Below are positions 1 to 10,069 of a DNA stretch of 64,000 nt, one piece after another (the first letter of the stretch is position 1; each line of letters opens with the position of its first letter). Location: assembly GCF_000471905.2 (NCBI RefSeq), contig NW_006497735.1:2811104-2875103 (forward strand). Direction: 5' to 3'. The notes under the pieces were generated by a model. That model had not been told where the DNA came from. It did not search any database and saw only the letters and a list, made by a program, of their open reading frames with translations. The translations under genes and the position numbers were made by a program. This DNA comes from Amborella trichopoda. Its lineage: Eukaryota > Streptophyta > Magnoliopsida > Amborellales > Amborellaceae.

Positions 1-9
1 AATAAACAC

Positions 10-328
10 CTGATTTTTAACTTTCCAAATGCTCCAGTTGTTGGAACCCCTAGAACTAGAACCCTTACTAATGGCTTCATCAGAAATGTTCGCCTGATTA
101 ACAAGATCCATTCGTAGGCAGCAGAGGGATTCCACACATGGCATGGCATCTGTCCTTGACACTATGCAACCCATAGAAGCATAACCAGGAGGAGAGATGG
201 GGTACCAAAAGAAAGCTTCTTCAATCCCTTTCCCCACTACATGAGCAATTCTCGTAAACTGCACAGGCTTAGCAGAAAGCCCACTAGTATCGTTCTTAAA
301 CATTAAGCCTAAAGTAGGAGGTTCCAAT
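10..328 (-). CDS. VPS13: VPS13 exon 16, Vps62/DUF946 region (residues 1303-1409)
   Basis: Found by translation of the first 330 bases, because the exon has no convenient start for an ORF scan. It reads LEPPTLGLMFKNDTSGLSAK, PVQFTRIAHVVGKGIEEAFF, WYPISPPGYASMGCIVSRTD and ends SNNWSIWKVKNQ at donor CAG|GTGTTT. (F/Y)WYPxxPPGYxSxGC is the second copy of the exon 14 motif (LWMPIAPLGYCALGC). This shows the Vps62-like region has a doubled architecture. 319 nt, phase 0 at the end. The remaining nine bases of the window are intron, and the gene continues past position 1. Confidence 0.93.
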
Positions 329-423
329 CTGAGAAACAAGAAAATACAAAAGATTGTTTGATTCAGAAGATTCAAAACTGATAAGAAGAAAAAAGAAATT
401 ATATCCACAAATACCAATCTCAC

Positions 424-816
424 CCTTCAGTTATACAATCACCAAGAATGGAAAAACCAGGACGTGGAAGCGGTCGCCATATCGAAACAGGTTTTCTATG
501 ATCAGAGCCCTTATCCCACCAAATTCTTTCAAAATGCGGGGTGGACATGTAGTAACTACTGGATTTTGAAATCGACCTAAGCATATCCCACCCATAGGAA
601 GTCACACCCTGATCAGCCTCGCGTATATCATTATTATTTTTCATGGAAATATCTAGGCTGGGAATATTGATCGAATTTGATTGCTGGGTTGGGCTGCGAC
701 GTAAAATATCACGCAAATCGCAGAGAACAGTTTTCGGAGGGCATTCAGTGGAAGCATGTGCATAAAATGACCCCAGACAATTCTCAAGGCGCCAGATGCT
801 AAATCCTGAAGAAAAC
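424..816 (-). CDS. VPS13: VPS13 exon 15, Vps62/DUF946 region (residues 1172-1302 plus 2 nt)
   Basis: The exon opens FSSGFSIWRLENCLGSFYAH, passes through a Ser/Asn-rich variable stretch (RSPTQQSNSINIPSLDISMK), and ends GWDMLRSISKSSSYYMSTPH, FERIWWDKGSDHRKPVSIWR, PLPRPGFSILGDCITEG. Several acceptors exist near 800. CCTTTCAG at 817 was chosen because it restores the family's SGFSIWR context and phase. The internal TTTAG at 802 would also splice in frame but drop five residues. RIWWDKGxDxR(K/R)PVSIWRPxPRPGF is highly diagnostic. Donor GAAGG|GTGAGA; the next intron is only 95 bp. Confidence 0.92.
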
Positions 817-929
817 CTGAAAGGATCAAGCAAAAATAAACCATATATTAACATAATGGATAAACAAAGCAGCCTCAAATATTATCATCTATCTACAAAT
901 ATACACATATGCATGCACGCAGCGCATGC

Positions 930-962
<33 letters not shown>

Positions 963-1258
963 GATGCATATGTGCAGTGGATTCGTATGTATGTGCCTTC
1001 ATGTACGTGTGGGAGTGTAAGTGGCCGTGAATGATACATGTTCGTATGCATATGTGCAGTGCATTGATACATGGCCGCATGCACTCACGTGAACATATAT
1101 AATAATGAGTAATATGAATCGAAACATGAGCACATGCATTAAATGATCCCCCAACCCTAGTTATCTTTTACTAAGTACATCCATTCCATCCCAAGTTAAA
1201 TAACCAAAATCATTGAAATCAGTAAAACGTGAAGTGCCAAGTGAAGGGGAGACAATAC
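817..1258 (-). repeat. Intron with (CA)n microsatellite
   Basis: A 442-bp intron. A (CA)n run of about 14 units lies at 935-962, flanked by CATG-rich sequence (gcatgc, gtatgc, gtgcag) reaching to about 1085. Nothing else seen. Confidence 0.9.
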
Positions 1259-1582
1259 CTTCGGTCTGGGGGGACATACAAAATGCAATCTGAAAAGGCT
1301 GCAGACGTCACAAGATCAGAACGAATGCAATAAACAATGTGGTTTGGTGGTGGTCTGCTGCCAATTTGAGCTATGCATCCTAAAGCACAGTAGCCCAAAG
1401 GTGCAATTGGCATCCATAGAGAGCAATCACTGTCACCATCTGACTGATCCTCTGACTGGGTAGCATCCTCTTCCAATCCCTGGATGTTGGAGAATAAACC
1501 GAGGAGCTGGAAACTAATAGGCTTCCTTACACGGCCATAAGTATTACTCACAGCCATCACAACTTGAGAAGGAGTCGTCGGC
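1259..1582 (-). CDS. VPS13: VPS13 exon 14, Vps62/DUF946 region (residues 1064-1171)
   Basis: The exon reads PTTPSQVVMAVSNTYGRVRK, PISFQLLGLFSNIQG, an acidic linker (EEDATQSEDQSDGDSD), then CSLWMPIAPLGYCALGCIAQ and IGSRPPPNHIVYCIRSDLVT. VMAVSNTYGRVRKPI and (L/V)W(M/V)P(I/V)APLGYxALGC are typical of the inserted Vps62-like domain of plant VPS13. Acceptor TTTCAG, donor CGAAG|GTATTG, 324 nt. The linker probably loops out of the domain. The intron to exon 15 is 442 bp and carries a (CA)n microsatellite. Confidence 0.92.
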
Positions 1583-2079
1583 CTGAAACAAAGAGGAAAT
1601 CATAATTAGAATTGATGACGAAATTGTGGCCTTCCATTGGATTAGATTATTTAATTTTTTATATATTCTATTGGTGGCAAAAGAAAACTTATTTAATGAC
1701 GCAATGAAGGATTTTTCTTGTTTTTCTTATTATATTTCATTAAATTGCTTGGGACAAGTTTATTATAGTCATTTGGTCTTTTGATTTTATTTAGTTATCA
1801 CAGGGTAATTTATGCCCTTTTTTGGTAGTAGAAAATTAACGGGTAGTTAAGTCCTTTTTAATTTCTTAAAGTAGGGACAGTTAAGTCTTTTCTTTTGGGA
1901 CAAATGCATAGAAAAAGGTGGGTGGGACTTCCACTGCCCTGGTGATTGCTTTTGAAAAAAAAATTGAGAATAAAAAGAAAAAAAAAAGGAAGGGTTTCCT
2001 TGTTTCATTAATTGAAAACCCAATGAAAAGGTCTAAAGGCTTCGTAGCACCAATCAAGGTACCAAAGTTCCAAGGTATT
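1583..2079 (-). other. Intron sequence, nothing recognised
   Basis: AT-rich intron without coding pattern or clear repeat. It ends at the target-site duplication of the solo LTR that follows. Confidence 0.7.
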
Positions 2080-2651
2080 TGATGTAGAGAAAATTGAAGG
2101 AAAAATAAAATCAGCAAGAAACAAAGCTAAACACAAGCACAAGTCGAAAAAACCATAGATTTATGATTTCTTCTCCATAACCCAAGCTCAGCAAGAAACA
2201 AAGCTAAACACAAGCACAAGTCGTAGAAACCATAGATTTATGATTTCTTCTCCATAACCCAAGCTAGGGTTCCAAAAACTTAAGCTTCTCTCTCTTTCAA
2301 TATTTAAAAATCATATGGAATTGACCCTCTCAAGGCCCTACACACCTCTTATATATTATAATTTAATGTTCAACGACATTATATCTCCATACAATGATTA
2401 AAATGACCTACATATCTTAACTTAAACTTAAATTTAGTAATGACAGTTTTGTCCCTCTGAACAGTACCATGAATAGTAATCATGAATAATACTTGTGAAT
2501 AGCACTTATGAAGTAAATATAAAAACATAAAAACCCTAGAATCCCTTAAAAACTGAAAAAATCTAGTAATAAAGCCTAAAACTAAAACTATAATATACAT
2601 CCTTTAAAGTTGAATAAAAACAAAAAATAACAATAATTTTGCCCTCCATCA
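2080..2651 (-). mobile_element. Solo LTR, Ty3/gypsy-like, fossil
   Basis: Read on the minus strand it starts TGATGGAGGGCAAAATTATT and ends CTACATCA, closely resembling the LTRs of the element at 10070-12028. Perfect 5-bp direct repeats (gtatt) flank it at 2075-2079 and 2652-2656, so it looks like a solo LTR left by LTR-LTR recombination. It contains a 77-bp tandem duplication (2111-2187 and 2188-2264). Old, given its divergence from the other copies. Confidence 0.8.
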
Positions 2652-2900
2652 GTATTTTTAATTTTTATCTTTTTTTCTCCTTCCTCTTTTCCGTATTTCT
2701 TTTCTCTTCTCCACTCTCACAAACTTCCCACTTCTCTATCCTTTTCCTCCAATTTTTTTTCTTCCTTTTCCTTTTCTTTTTTCCATTTTTATTCTCTTAT
2801 TCTCTACTCCCTTCTTTTCCTCTAGCTTTGTCTTACCATAGCCCTCTAAACAGCACATGTACTCCATTCAAAAATCCACCAAGTCCCTAAAAATTAACCC
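2652..2900. repeat. Pyrimidine-rich tract
   Basis: A T/C-rich stretch (about 2660-2830) next to the solo LTR. A similar C/T-rich tract lies beside the related LTR near 62.5 kb. No gene is supported here. Confidence 0.6.
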
Positions 2901-2939
2901 TGTGGTAAATATTATGGCCCCTAGCTGCTATTTAAGGAA

Positions 2940-3520
2940 ACCTCCTGTGAAGGAGCATGTGATATTAAGGCAGATTGACCAAGAATCACTGCGGTCTAGG
3001 CTTAAAAAATTCAATATGGCAATATGATCAAATTAGGTTTCAAAGAAGTCTGTCTAATCACTTTGTATTTGTCAAAAGAGATTCCTATTCTACAACGACA
3101 CTAATAATGTACGTGGATGATATCATGCTCATAGGAAATAACTTCACAAAATTCAAAAAGTTAAGAGATTTGTTGAGGACAGTTTTTGACATCAAAGATA
3201 TTGGTCCATTGAAATAATGCTTCACTCAATGACATAGAAGCGCTTAGAGCCAAACCAACAAAATCTCCCATAAAGGCTAATAACAAATTTTATGATCTGC
3301 AATCAAAGCGTCCGAGTAAACATGGTATACATCAGAGTTTTGGTTGGTAGACTTATCTACTAGACTTACATAGCCAGACATGGAACATTCATAAGCATGG
3401 CGAGTTAGTTTATGCACCCGCCATGCTCCCATCACCAAGGGACCCTTTATCGCAATTTAGAGTAGTTAAAAGTTCTAGGGAAAGGACAAGCTTATAACAG
3501 TCACATCCATGCTATAAAAG
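2940..3520 (+). mobile_element. Ty1/copia pol fossil fragment
   Basis: Translation shows the copia reverse-transcriptase box YVDDIMLIGN around 3108-3137. Downstream are degraded but recognisable copia motifs (VGRLIYLT-like, then FMHPPCSHHQG-like) to about 3500. No LTRs were seen near it. It is a broken, old, isolated piece of pol in the intron. Confidence 0.75.
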
Positions 3521-3887
3521 GCTTTTATGATCGTAGTTGTTGGAAGCATGACATTCTGGGAGCATTTTGTACGAGTTGGATGTGAGGAATCACAAAACCC
3601 TAGAAGCTTCTGATGGTAGGTAGCACCATCCGTACAATGCATATCTTAGGAACCAAGATTTCTACCTGTTGGGAATCATATTCAACCACTTGGAACCCCG
3701 CAAGTAATTATCAAGGAACAAGTTCCATAAGACAAAAAGGTTCCAGGCTCTAGAGTATCCTTAACCAAGAATCCCTTGGTACTGGAATCAATGTAACGAG
3801 TACGCTTAACCACGACTCCCTAGTATTGGAATAGAGGTCCTCAACTTCCATAAACAAAAGTTCCCCTGGCCTTGGAATTGTTGTATT
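3521..3887. repeat. Irregular repeats of about 50 bp
   Basis: Loose repeats of the theme 'tccttaaccaagaatcccttggtactggaatca' run to 3887 and resume on the other side of the hAT element at 5328-5420 (gagtgcccttaaccacggtt...). This agrees with the hAT having inserted into a pre-existing repeat patch. Period and origin are unclear. Confidence 0.5.
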
Positions 3888-5327
3888 TAGTGTTTAAAAA
3901 ATTGGTGATGTGATCCAGAATTGCCCGATCCAGATGGGGTATCGACCACGCCGTTCTGGATTTTGAAATAAAACGGGATTTGGCCGGATCCCCTCCTGAA
4001 CCGGAGGTCCGTACCGGTTTTTTCATAAAAACCCGGAAATCTCCACTGGTTCCACCTGTTTGTTGATTTTTCTTATTAAAAATTAAGTGTGGGGGACCCC
4101 ATTCGATCACGTGGCATCACCAACATCTTTGGGCTTGAACCTCTCACATGGCCTACTTTCCTGCATCCCATCACATGGTGCCTTTTACGATGGGTTAAAC
4201 CCTTTTATACGACCATTTTCGCCCACATTTCTTTGATGTGGGATATATCATCATTGTTCATATTAGCATGGCTCACTCTAGCGTTATTGACTATGAGATT
4301 ATACTTATAACAAAAAAAGCTCATGGGATTATACTTACTATAGGTAACTATCTTTAGCTAATTGGGATTTAAAAAAAATAAATACTAGCTCATAGGATAT
4401 TAAAAACACAAAAAATAATAGTAATACTACTTTATTGACTATTAAAAAACTAGCTTATACTTTATAAGATATTCTAAGAGAAAAATATAACACTAGCTCA
4501 TACCACTTTAGAATTTATTTTCAAGTTGTTTTATCAATTATCACACAATACAAATATGAACTTATTTATTTATTATCTTAATTTTATTAAAATATTCTAA
4601 ATTGTATATTTTGTTCACATTAATTATTACACACGAGATTTATTTATTTTTGAGGGTCATATCCTTGCTTTTTGAATCAAGTTTATTATAATAATATAAT
4701 TAATAATTATACTAATTACATTGATTATCAAGTCTTATATTTTTATGCATTAATTTATTTACATTATAAATTATATAATATACTCGTTTTCGTTATAATT
4801 GTAAATTAAAATTTTAAAATTAGATGATATTATTAGACAAATTATAAAATTTATTCTTATTTGAATAGTAAAATGATTATAAATATAAACTAATAATTTC
4901 AACTTCAATATATAATATAAATAGTTAGTTAGGTTGTGATAATTTTGGACAAGTAAAGAGAATTATTAAATGTTTGATGCGATACTAATCCCACTTTATA
5001 TGGGAAATTATTGTTTTAATCTTATAATATGGAAGTGTTTTGACGCAATATTATAATATTATATTATAATTAACAATGATATCGATATCAGGCAGGAAAA
5101 CATCTTAGTGTTCACCTATTTTTACAAAGTAATGAAAGTACATAATGCACCACTATTAATTTCTTTTAAAAACTAAAAGAACACTATTTTTAGAGATTTA
5201 TAGTGATTTTTTAAGGATTTGTTTAGACAAAAATTGCTGATTCGACTGATTCTCCGATTTGATCCACTGATCCAACACGGGGATGGGTGTGACCGATTCG
5301 TGCCACCGATCTGCTTTTTAAACATTG
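3888..5327. mobile_element. Non-autonomous hAT-like element with perfect 8-bp TSD
   Basis: Ends are TAGTGTTTAAAAAATTGG (left) and, reverse-complemented, CAATGTTTAAAAAGCAGA (right), an imperfect terminal inverted repeat. Exact 8-bp duplications (gttgtatt) flank it at 3880-3887 and 5328-5335, the hAT signature. Both subterminal parts are dense in gatcc/ccgat motifs (3905-4020 and 5235-5315), while the 1-kb middle is very AT-rich and non-coding. 1440 bp; no transposase. Confidence 0.85.
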
Positions 5328-5335
5328 GTTGTATT

Positions 5336-6003
5336 GAGTGCCCTTAACCACGGTTGCCCACAAGTAATGGAATCAAGGTCATCGAGTGCCCTTAACTAGA
5401 ATTCTTTAAGTACTACAGGTAAGATTTAGGAGTCTAGACACCCACCCTTGTTGGATAAAGTAAAATCCATTTATTAATTAACCATAAAATCCACTCCAAA
5501 CCCCATATTCCATGAAAGAACCACGAACAATGAGGCTGATTATTACTTTGAATATATGGCTCAGACAATCATTTGGCAAAACCTAAACCCCAATACCCTC
5601 TCTAAACTCAAATCTTAATTTCTTATATCCCATTAACCCCAAAATCCTAGACTAAATTGTGGGATTCCTTCCAAAATTTAAATCTCTTTTATGCCCTCAT
5701 CTTCCCTCTGGGCTGTTTGCTGGTCTATAATTTGATAAGAAATTTCATTTGGGATAATTTTGCTTAAGGACAAATTTCAAATCATTCCAAATTCAAAATC
5801 TCACCTCCTAGACATTGAGGCAAATTCCTAGATTGCTAGTTTGATTCGCTAAAGATTGCTTATTTACTTTTCTAGATGATTACTCACTGAAATTATCGAT
5901 TTTTAGCGATGTTTATATTTATACAATTCTCCAAATGTATTTGCAGGTCTAGTAGTAGAAGAATAGTGATCGCGAATAATAAGTTACGTCTGGAATGAAT
6001 ACA
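5336..6003. other. Intron sequence, nothing firm
   Basis: After the repeat patch to about 5420, AT-rich sequence without a recognisable gene or element. Confidence 0.6.
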
Positions 6004-6590
6004 TTTCCTACTTAGGCAACTGATTGAGAATTTCAGGGAGAAGGGACCTCCACATGGTCCTTATTGATTTAGAGGAAACATACAAAAAGGTACCTAGAGA
6101 GCTAATTTGGTGGATGTTGAAAAAGAAAGGAGTCTCTAGAGGACATATGGATATGGTGAGAGATATGTACAAAGGATTGGTAATTAGTGTGAGGACAACT
6201 AGTGGAGATACTAGTGAGTTTTTTGCCACAGTAGCCAACATCAGGGGTGAGCATTGAGCCCATATCTCTTTGTTTTCGTTATGGATGATTGGACTAGGTA
6301 CTTATAGGATGAGCTATTATGACGTATCTTGTTCGCATATGACATAGTTTGGATTGATGCAATTAAAGTTAGTGTAAATGCAAAGTTAAAACTTTGAATG
6401 AATGCTCCAGAATCTAAAGGTTTCAAAATTTGCTGAACTAAGACAGAGTATATGGATTGCAAGTTTAGCAATAATAGGAGTAGAAGCAAGGAGGTAGTTA
6501 AGACCGACGGCCAAGAAATATGAAAGAGAGCGCATTTTCGACCAAGTTGTTCAAAAAGTTGTTGAGAACAAAGAAAATACAAGTCCAATG
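6004..6590 (+). mobile_element. RTE-type LINE fragment A
   Basis: Encodes RTE reverse-transcriptase sequence in pieces: QLIENFREK, then DLEETYKKVPRELIWWMLKK and SVRTTSGDTSEF. Truncated at both ends relative to a full RTE, with frame changes around 6255-6330. It abuts copy B head to tail. Confidence 0.8.
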
Positions 6591-7954
6591 GAGGAAAAGT
6601 ATTGTGGTACCTATTTATAAGAACAAACGAGTGCGAACTATCGAGGGATCAAACTTATGAGCCACAGCTCTAAGAGAGAGTGATTGAACAATGACTAAGG
6701 CATGAAACGAGCGCTTCAGAAAACCAAGTCGGTTTTATGTCAAGGAGGTCAACAACTGAGGCCATTTTCCAACTTAGGCAGCTGATTGAGAAGTTTAGGA
6801 CAAAGGGAAAAGAACACCAGATGGTCTTTTATTGATCTAAAGAAAACTTATGATGAAGTACCTTGAGATATGATTTGATGGGTGTTGAAAAAGAAAAAAG
6901 TCTCCAGAAACTTCATCAACTTGGTGAGAGATATATACGATGGAGTGCTAACTAGTGTACGAACAACTAGTGGAGAGACAAGTGAGTTCTCAGTTAGAAT
7001 AGGTCTACATCAGCGGTCAGCATTGAGGCCATACCTCTTTGTCTTAATTAAGGACGACTTAACTAGGCACCTACAAGATGAGGTGCCGTGGTGTATGCTA
7101 ATCGCAAGTGACATAGTTTTGATCAATGAGACCCAAAATGGCGAGAACACAAAGTTGAAACTTTAGAGGGATGCTCTAGAATCTAAAGTTTTTAAAATTA
7201 GCCGGACTAAGACAGAGCCCATGGAATGCAAGTTTAGCAATAATAGGAGTAGAGACAAGGAGGTAGTTAAGATAGACGGCCAATAATACCAAAAAAAGAG
7301 CGTACTTTCGATATCTTGGGTAGTAAACAAACGCATACTTTCGATATAGTGGGTTGATAGTCGAAAAAAATAGAGAGATTGGGTAAGATGTCACCCATGG
7401 AATTAGAGATGGGTGAGCGAAATGGAGATGTGCAACCGGAATTTTATGTGATTGCCACATACCAATGAAGCTGAAGGACAAGTTTTATAGGACAACTATG
7501 AGACCAGCTTTATGGGACAAAATGTTGGGAGGTCAAAAATTAATATACCAATAGAATGAGAGTAGCGGAGATAAGGATGTTGAGGTGGATGTGTGGCAAA
7601 ACAAGAATGGATAGAATTCGAAATTAATACATTCGAAAAAATTTGAGTGTAGCACCAATATGCGATAAGACGAGATAATAGACTTAAATGGGTTAGCCAT
7701 GTGCGGCACAGACCTAGTACAACGCCTGTTGGGAGGTGCGAGTTAGCTCAAGTGGAAGGCTCAAAAAGGGCAAGGGGTAAGCCCAAAAGGACATGGTTGG
7801 AAGTAGTGAGAAAAAGATATGGGGACTTATGGCCTCATTGAGGGTATGGTCCTTAATAAAGTAGAATGAAGGACTAGGATTCGCATAACGGAGATTCGCA
7901 TAACGGACCCCAATTAGTTGGGAAAAGGATTTAACGATGATGATAAAGAATACA
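6590..7954 (+). mobile_element. RTE-type LINE fragment B
   Basis: Starts near the WRKS-VPIYKNK-like motif (6590) and runs through the fingers/palm (EKTYDEVP-like, SVRTTSGETSEFSVRIGLHQ) to the C-terminal M-RWM-GK-R-IRN region. Its 3' end lies at 7900-7954 with the family's 'gatgatgataa' tail. Multiple stops and frameshifts, so non-functional. Confidence 0.8.
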
Positions 7955-8645
7955 TGGAATGCTAGTTTAGTAGTAATAAGAGTAGAAACAAAGAAATAGT
8001 TAAGATTGATGGCCACCTAAACGAGATTATTGTCGATATCTTAGGTTAATAATCCAAGAAAATGGAGAGATTGAGGAAGATGTCGTGTATAGAATTAGAG
8101 TTGGGTAGATGAAGTGGAGATGTGCATCCAAAGTTTTATGTGATTACCGCATACCAAAGGAGTTGAAGGGAAGTTCTATAGGACGGCTGTAAGACCAGCC
8201 ATGCTTTATGGTACAAAATGTTAGAGTGGTCAAAAACAATATATCCATACGATGAGTTTAGCTTAGATGAGGATGTTGGGATGGATGAGTGGAAAGATAA
8301 GAAGTGATAAAATTCGGAATGGATACATCAGAGGGAACTTAGGGGTGGCTCCAATAGGCGAATAGATAAAGGAGAATAGACTTAGGTGGGTTGGCCATGT
8401 GCAACGTAGGCCCAATACAACACTTGGTTAGGAGGAATGACTTGATCGAAATAGCAGGCTCTTAAAGGGCAGGGAGAAGGGCCAAAAGGATAAGGATGGC
8501 AGTAGTGAAAAGAAATACGGTGACTTCTAGTCTGACTGAGGGTATGGCCCTTAATACAACGGAATAGCGAAACAAGATTTGTATAGCCGACCCCAAATAG
8601 GGATGAGGCATGAATAATGATTATGGTGATGATGATCAGGAATAT
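7955..8645 (+). mobile_element. RTE-type LINE fragment C
   Basis: Repeats the 3' half of copy B ('atggaatgcnagtttag', 'gtggagatgtgcatc', 'ggttggccatgtgc'). It ends with the GATGATGAT tail at 8622-8638. 5'-truncated and decayed. Copies A, B and C lie head to tail, which suggests repeated insertion or segmental duplication. Confidence 0.78.
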
Positions 8646-9060
8646 ATATATACACCACACAGTGAAACGTTTCGACCAAAAGAGGAGCGAACCCAATACT
8701 TAAGTGCTACAGTAGTTATCAAGATGCATGCAGATGTACTAAATTTCCTAGAACAATCTTTAACTTTGATGCAACCCAACAGCAACATGCATCTCACCTC
8801 TCTATTAGAATATTCAGTTTCCTCATATTTACGACATACAAAATGGCAAGTACAAAATAGATACCACATTCCATCAAAGTTACCAGTTGAATTACATTAT
8901 AGAAAACAATATCTATGATTTCCTGATTAGTCACAGAGACGATATCAAGTTTATTGGGAAAAGCATAAGTATGTACCTGCCACAGATTTATACAAGAACA
9001 GTAAACAAAAGTAAATATAAGGAAATTTAAGAAAGAAACGTGTTATTCAATAGAGCCTAC
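8646..9060 (-). other. Intron sequence before exon 13
   Basis: Unique-looking intron sequence bordering the exon 13 donor; no element recognised. Confidence 0.6.
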
Positions 9061-9145
9061 CCAGATGTCACACAGTCACCAAGAATGACATAACCTGAAG
9101 GAGCTTGGGGTCTCCAAATGGTCAGACCTTGCCAAGTTCTATTAC
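9061..9145 (-). CDS. VPS13: VPS13 exon 13 (residues 1036-1063 plus 2 nt)
   Basis: A short 85-nt exon between acceptor TGTAG|GTAATA and donor TCTGG|GTAGGC. It encodes NRTWQGLTIWRPQAPSGYVI then LGDCVTS, the first copy of the (T/S)IWRPxxPxGYxxLGDCxT motif of the Vps62/DUF946 region. That motif returns in exon 15 as VSIWRPLPRPGFSILGDCIT. The split codon at its end makes Gly with exon 14, where relatives as I remember them have Arg. Phase chain is 2-in, 2-out. Confidence 0.9.
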
Positions 9146-9270
9146 CTACAGTAATAAGCTTCTTGTTAAAGAACTAAAATGAAGCATTACTGCATAATGC
9201 AACAGTTTTTCAATACTAAAAAGTTAAAAAGTTTCCAAGTCATATGAAGTATCAAATTAAGGGAGAAAAC

Positions 9271-9566
9271 CTTTCCGTGATGTCCAAACTCGAACAAAGT
9301 TGGTACATGAAGCAACTGGACTTGCATTGCCAAATTGCAGTGCTGCAGCTGCCTGATTTTGCAAGTGAAGTACTAGAGAAATCGCACTCAAAGAAAGACG
9401 GATATAAATATCAGAAGATACCACAGAGATATTGGTCTTATCTTTCAAACAAGTATATCCTCCCGAGATATCTACGGGGTCAAGGATCACAAGACCAGAA
9501 CCAGCTTCAATTGTCAAATCTTTAATAAGTGCTCGTACCCAAGTATCTTTCCCTTTTGCAGCAAAC
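9271..9566 (-). CDS. VPS13: VPS13 exon 12 (residues 937-1036)
   Basis: After acceptor TGCAG the first G completes the split Met codon. The exon reads FAAKGKDTWVRALIKDLTIE, AGSGLVILDPVDISGGYTCL, KDKTNISVVSSDIYIRLSLS, then LQFGNASPVASCTNFVRVWT. The SGL(V/I)ILDPVDISGGYT block is among the most conserved in plant VPS13M proteins. It marks the end of the groove region, just before the Vps62-like region. 296 nt, ending with one overhanging base at donor AAAG|GTTTTC. The 125-bp intron that follows is retained in normal size. Confidence 0.93.
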
Positions 9567-10069
9567 CTGCACATGGGACAGACAAATTCATTCATATCAG
9601 CAAATGCATAGAAACATACAGGGGAGCAATACCCATTATTATCGTGAAAATAATCATTGTTAAAGGGAATTCTTCCTATTATATTAGCTGTTTCAATGGA
9701 AGCATTACTATCTAAAATAACATTTTAAGGAAACTTTCAAAATGAAAGAAGAACTCAAATTCATGATGTACTTCAGTAAACAACAGAAAGCAAATAAAGC
9801 ACATCTGTAGTAGCCCACGAATCTTGAAAGTAGCACTAGTTCAACTACAGAACTGATGAAATTGATATAAAAATGCCATGCCAAGAATGACTACATCAAC
9901 ATCTTTGACATGTAGTAAAACACAAAACAAAAGAACATACACCAAACAGGTGCTATAAATTTTGCTATATAAAATCTGTAGCTATGAAAGCTCCAAAGTC
10001 ACATGGAGTCAATCATTATCTATCCCCCCCCGTTTTTTTCCCTAAGATGTTTTGGACCAAAACCAAATT
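9567..10069 (-). other. Intron sequence, nothing recognised
   Basis: AT-rich intron upstream (in gene order) of exon 12. Apart from a short C-run near 10024-10031, nothing stands out. Confidence 0.6.

Noticed and set aside
889-1084. His/Thr- and Cys/Val-repeat frames around 0.9-1.1 kb
   Set aside because: Translations of the (CA)n microsatellite inside a confirmed intron.
2100-2300. CRISPR-like direct repeats at 2.1-2.3 kb
   Set aside because: It is a simple 77-bp tandem duplication inside a plant solo LTR; there are no spacers and the genome is eukaryotic.
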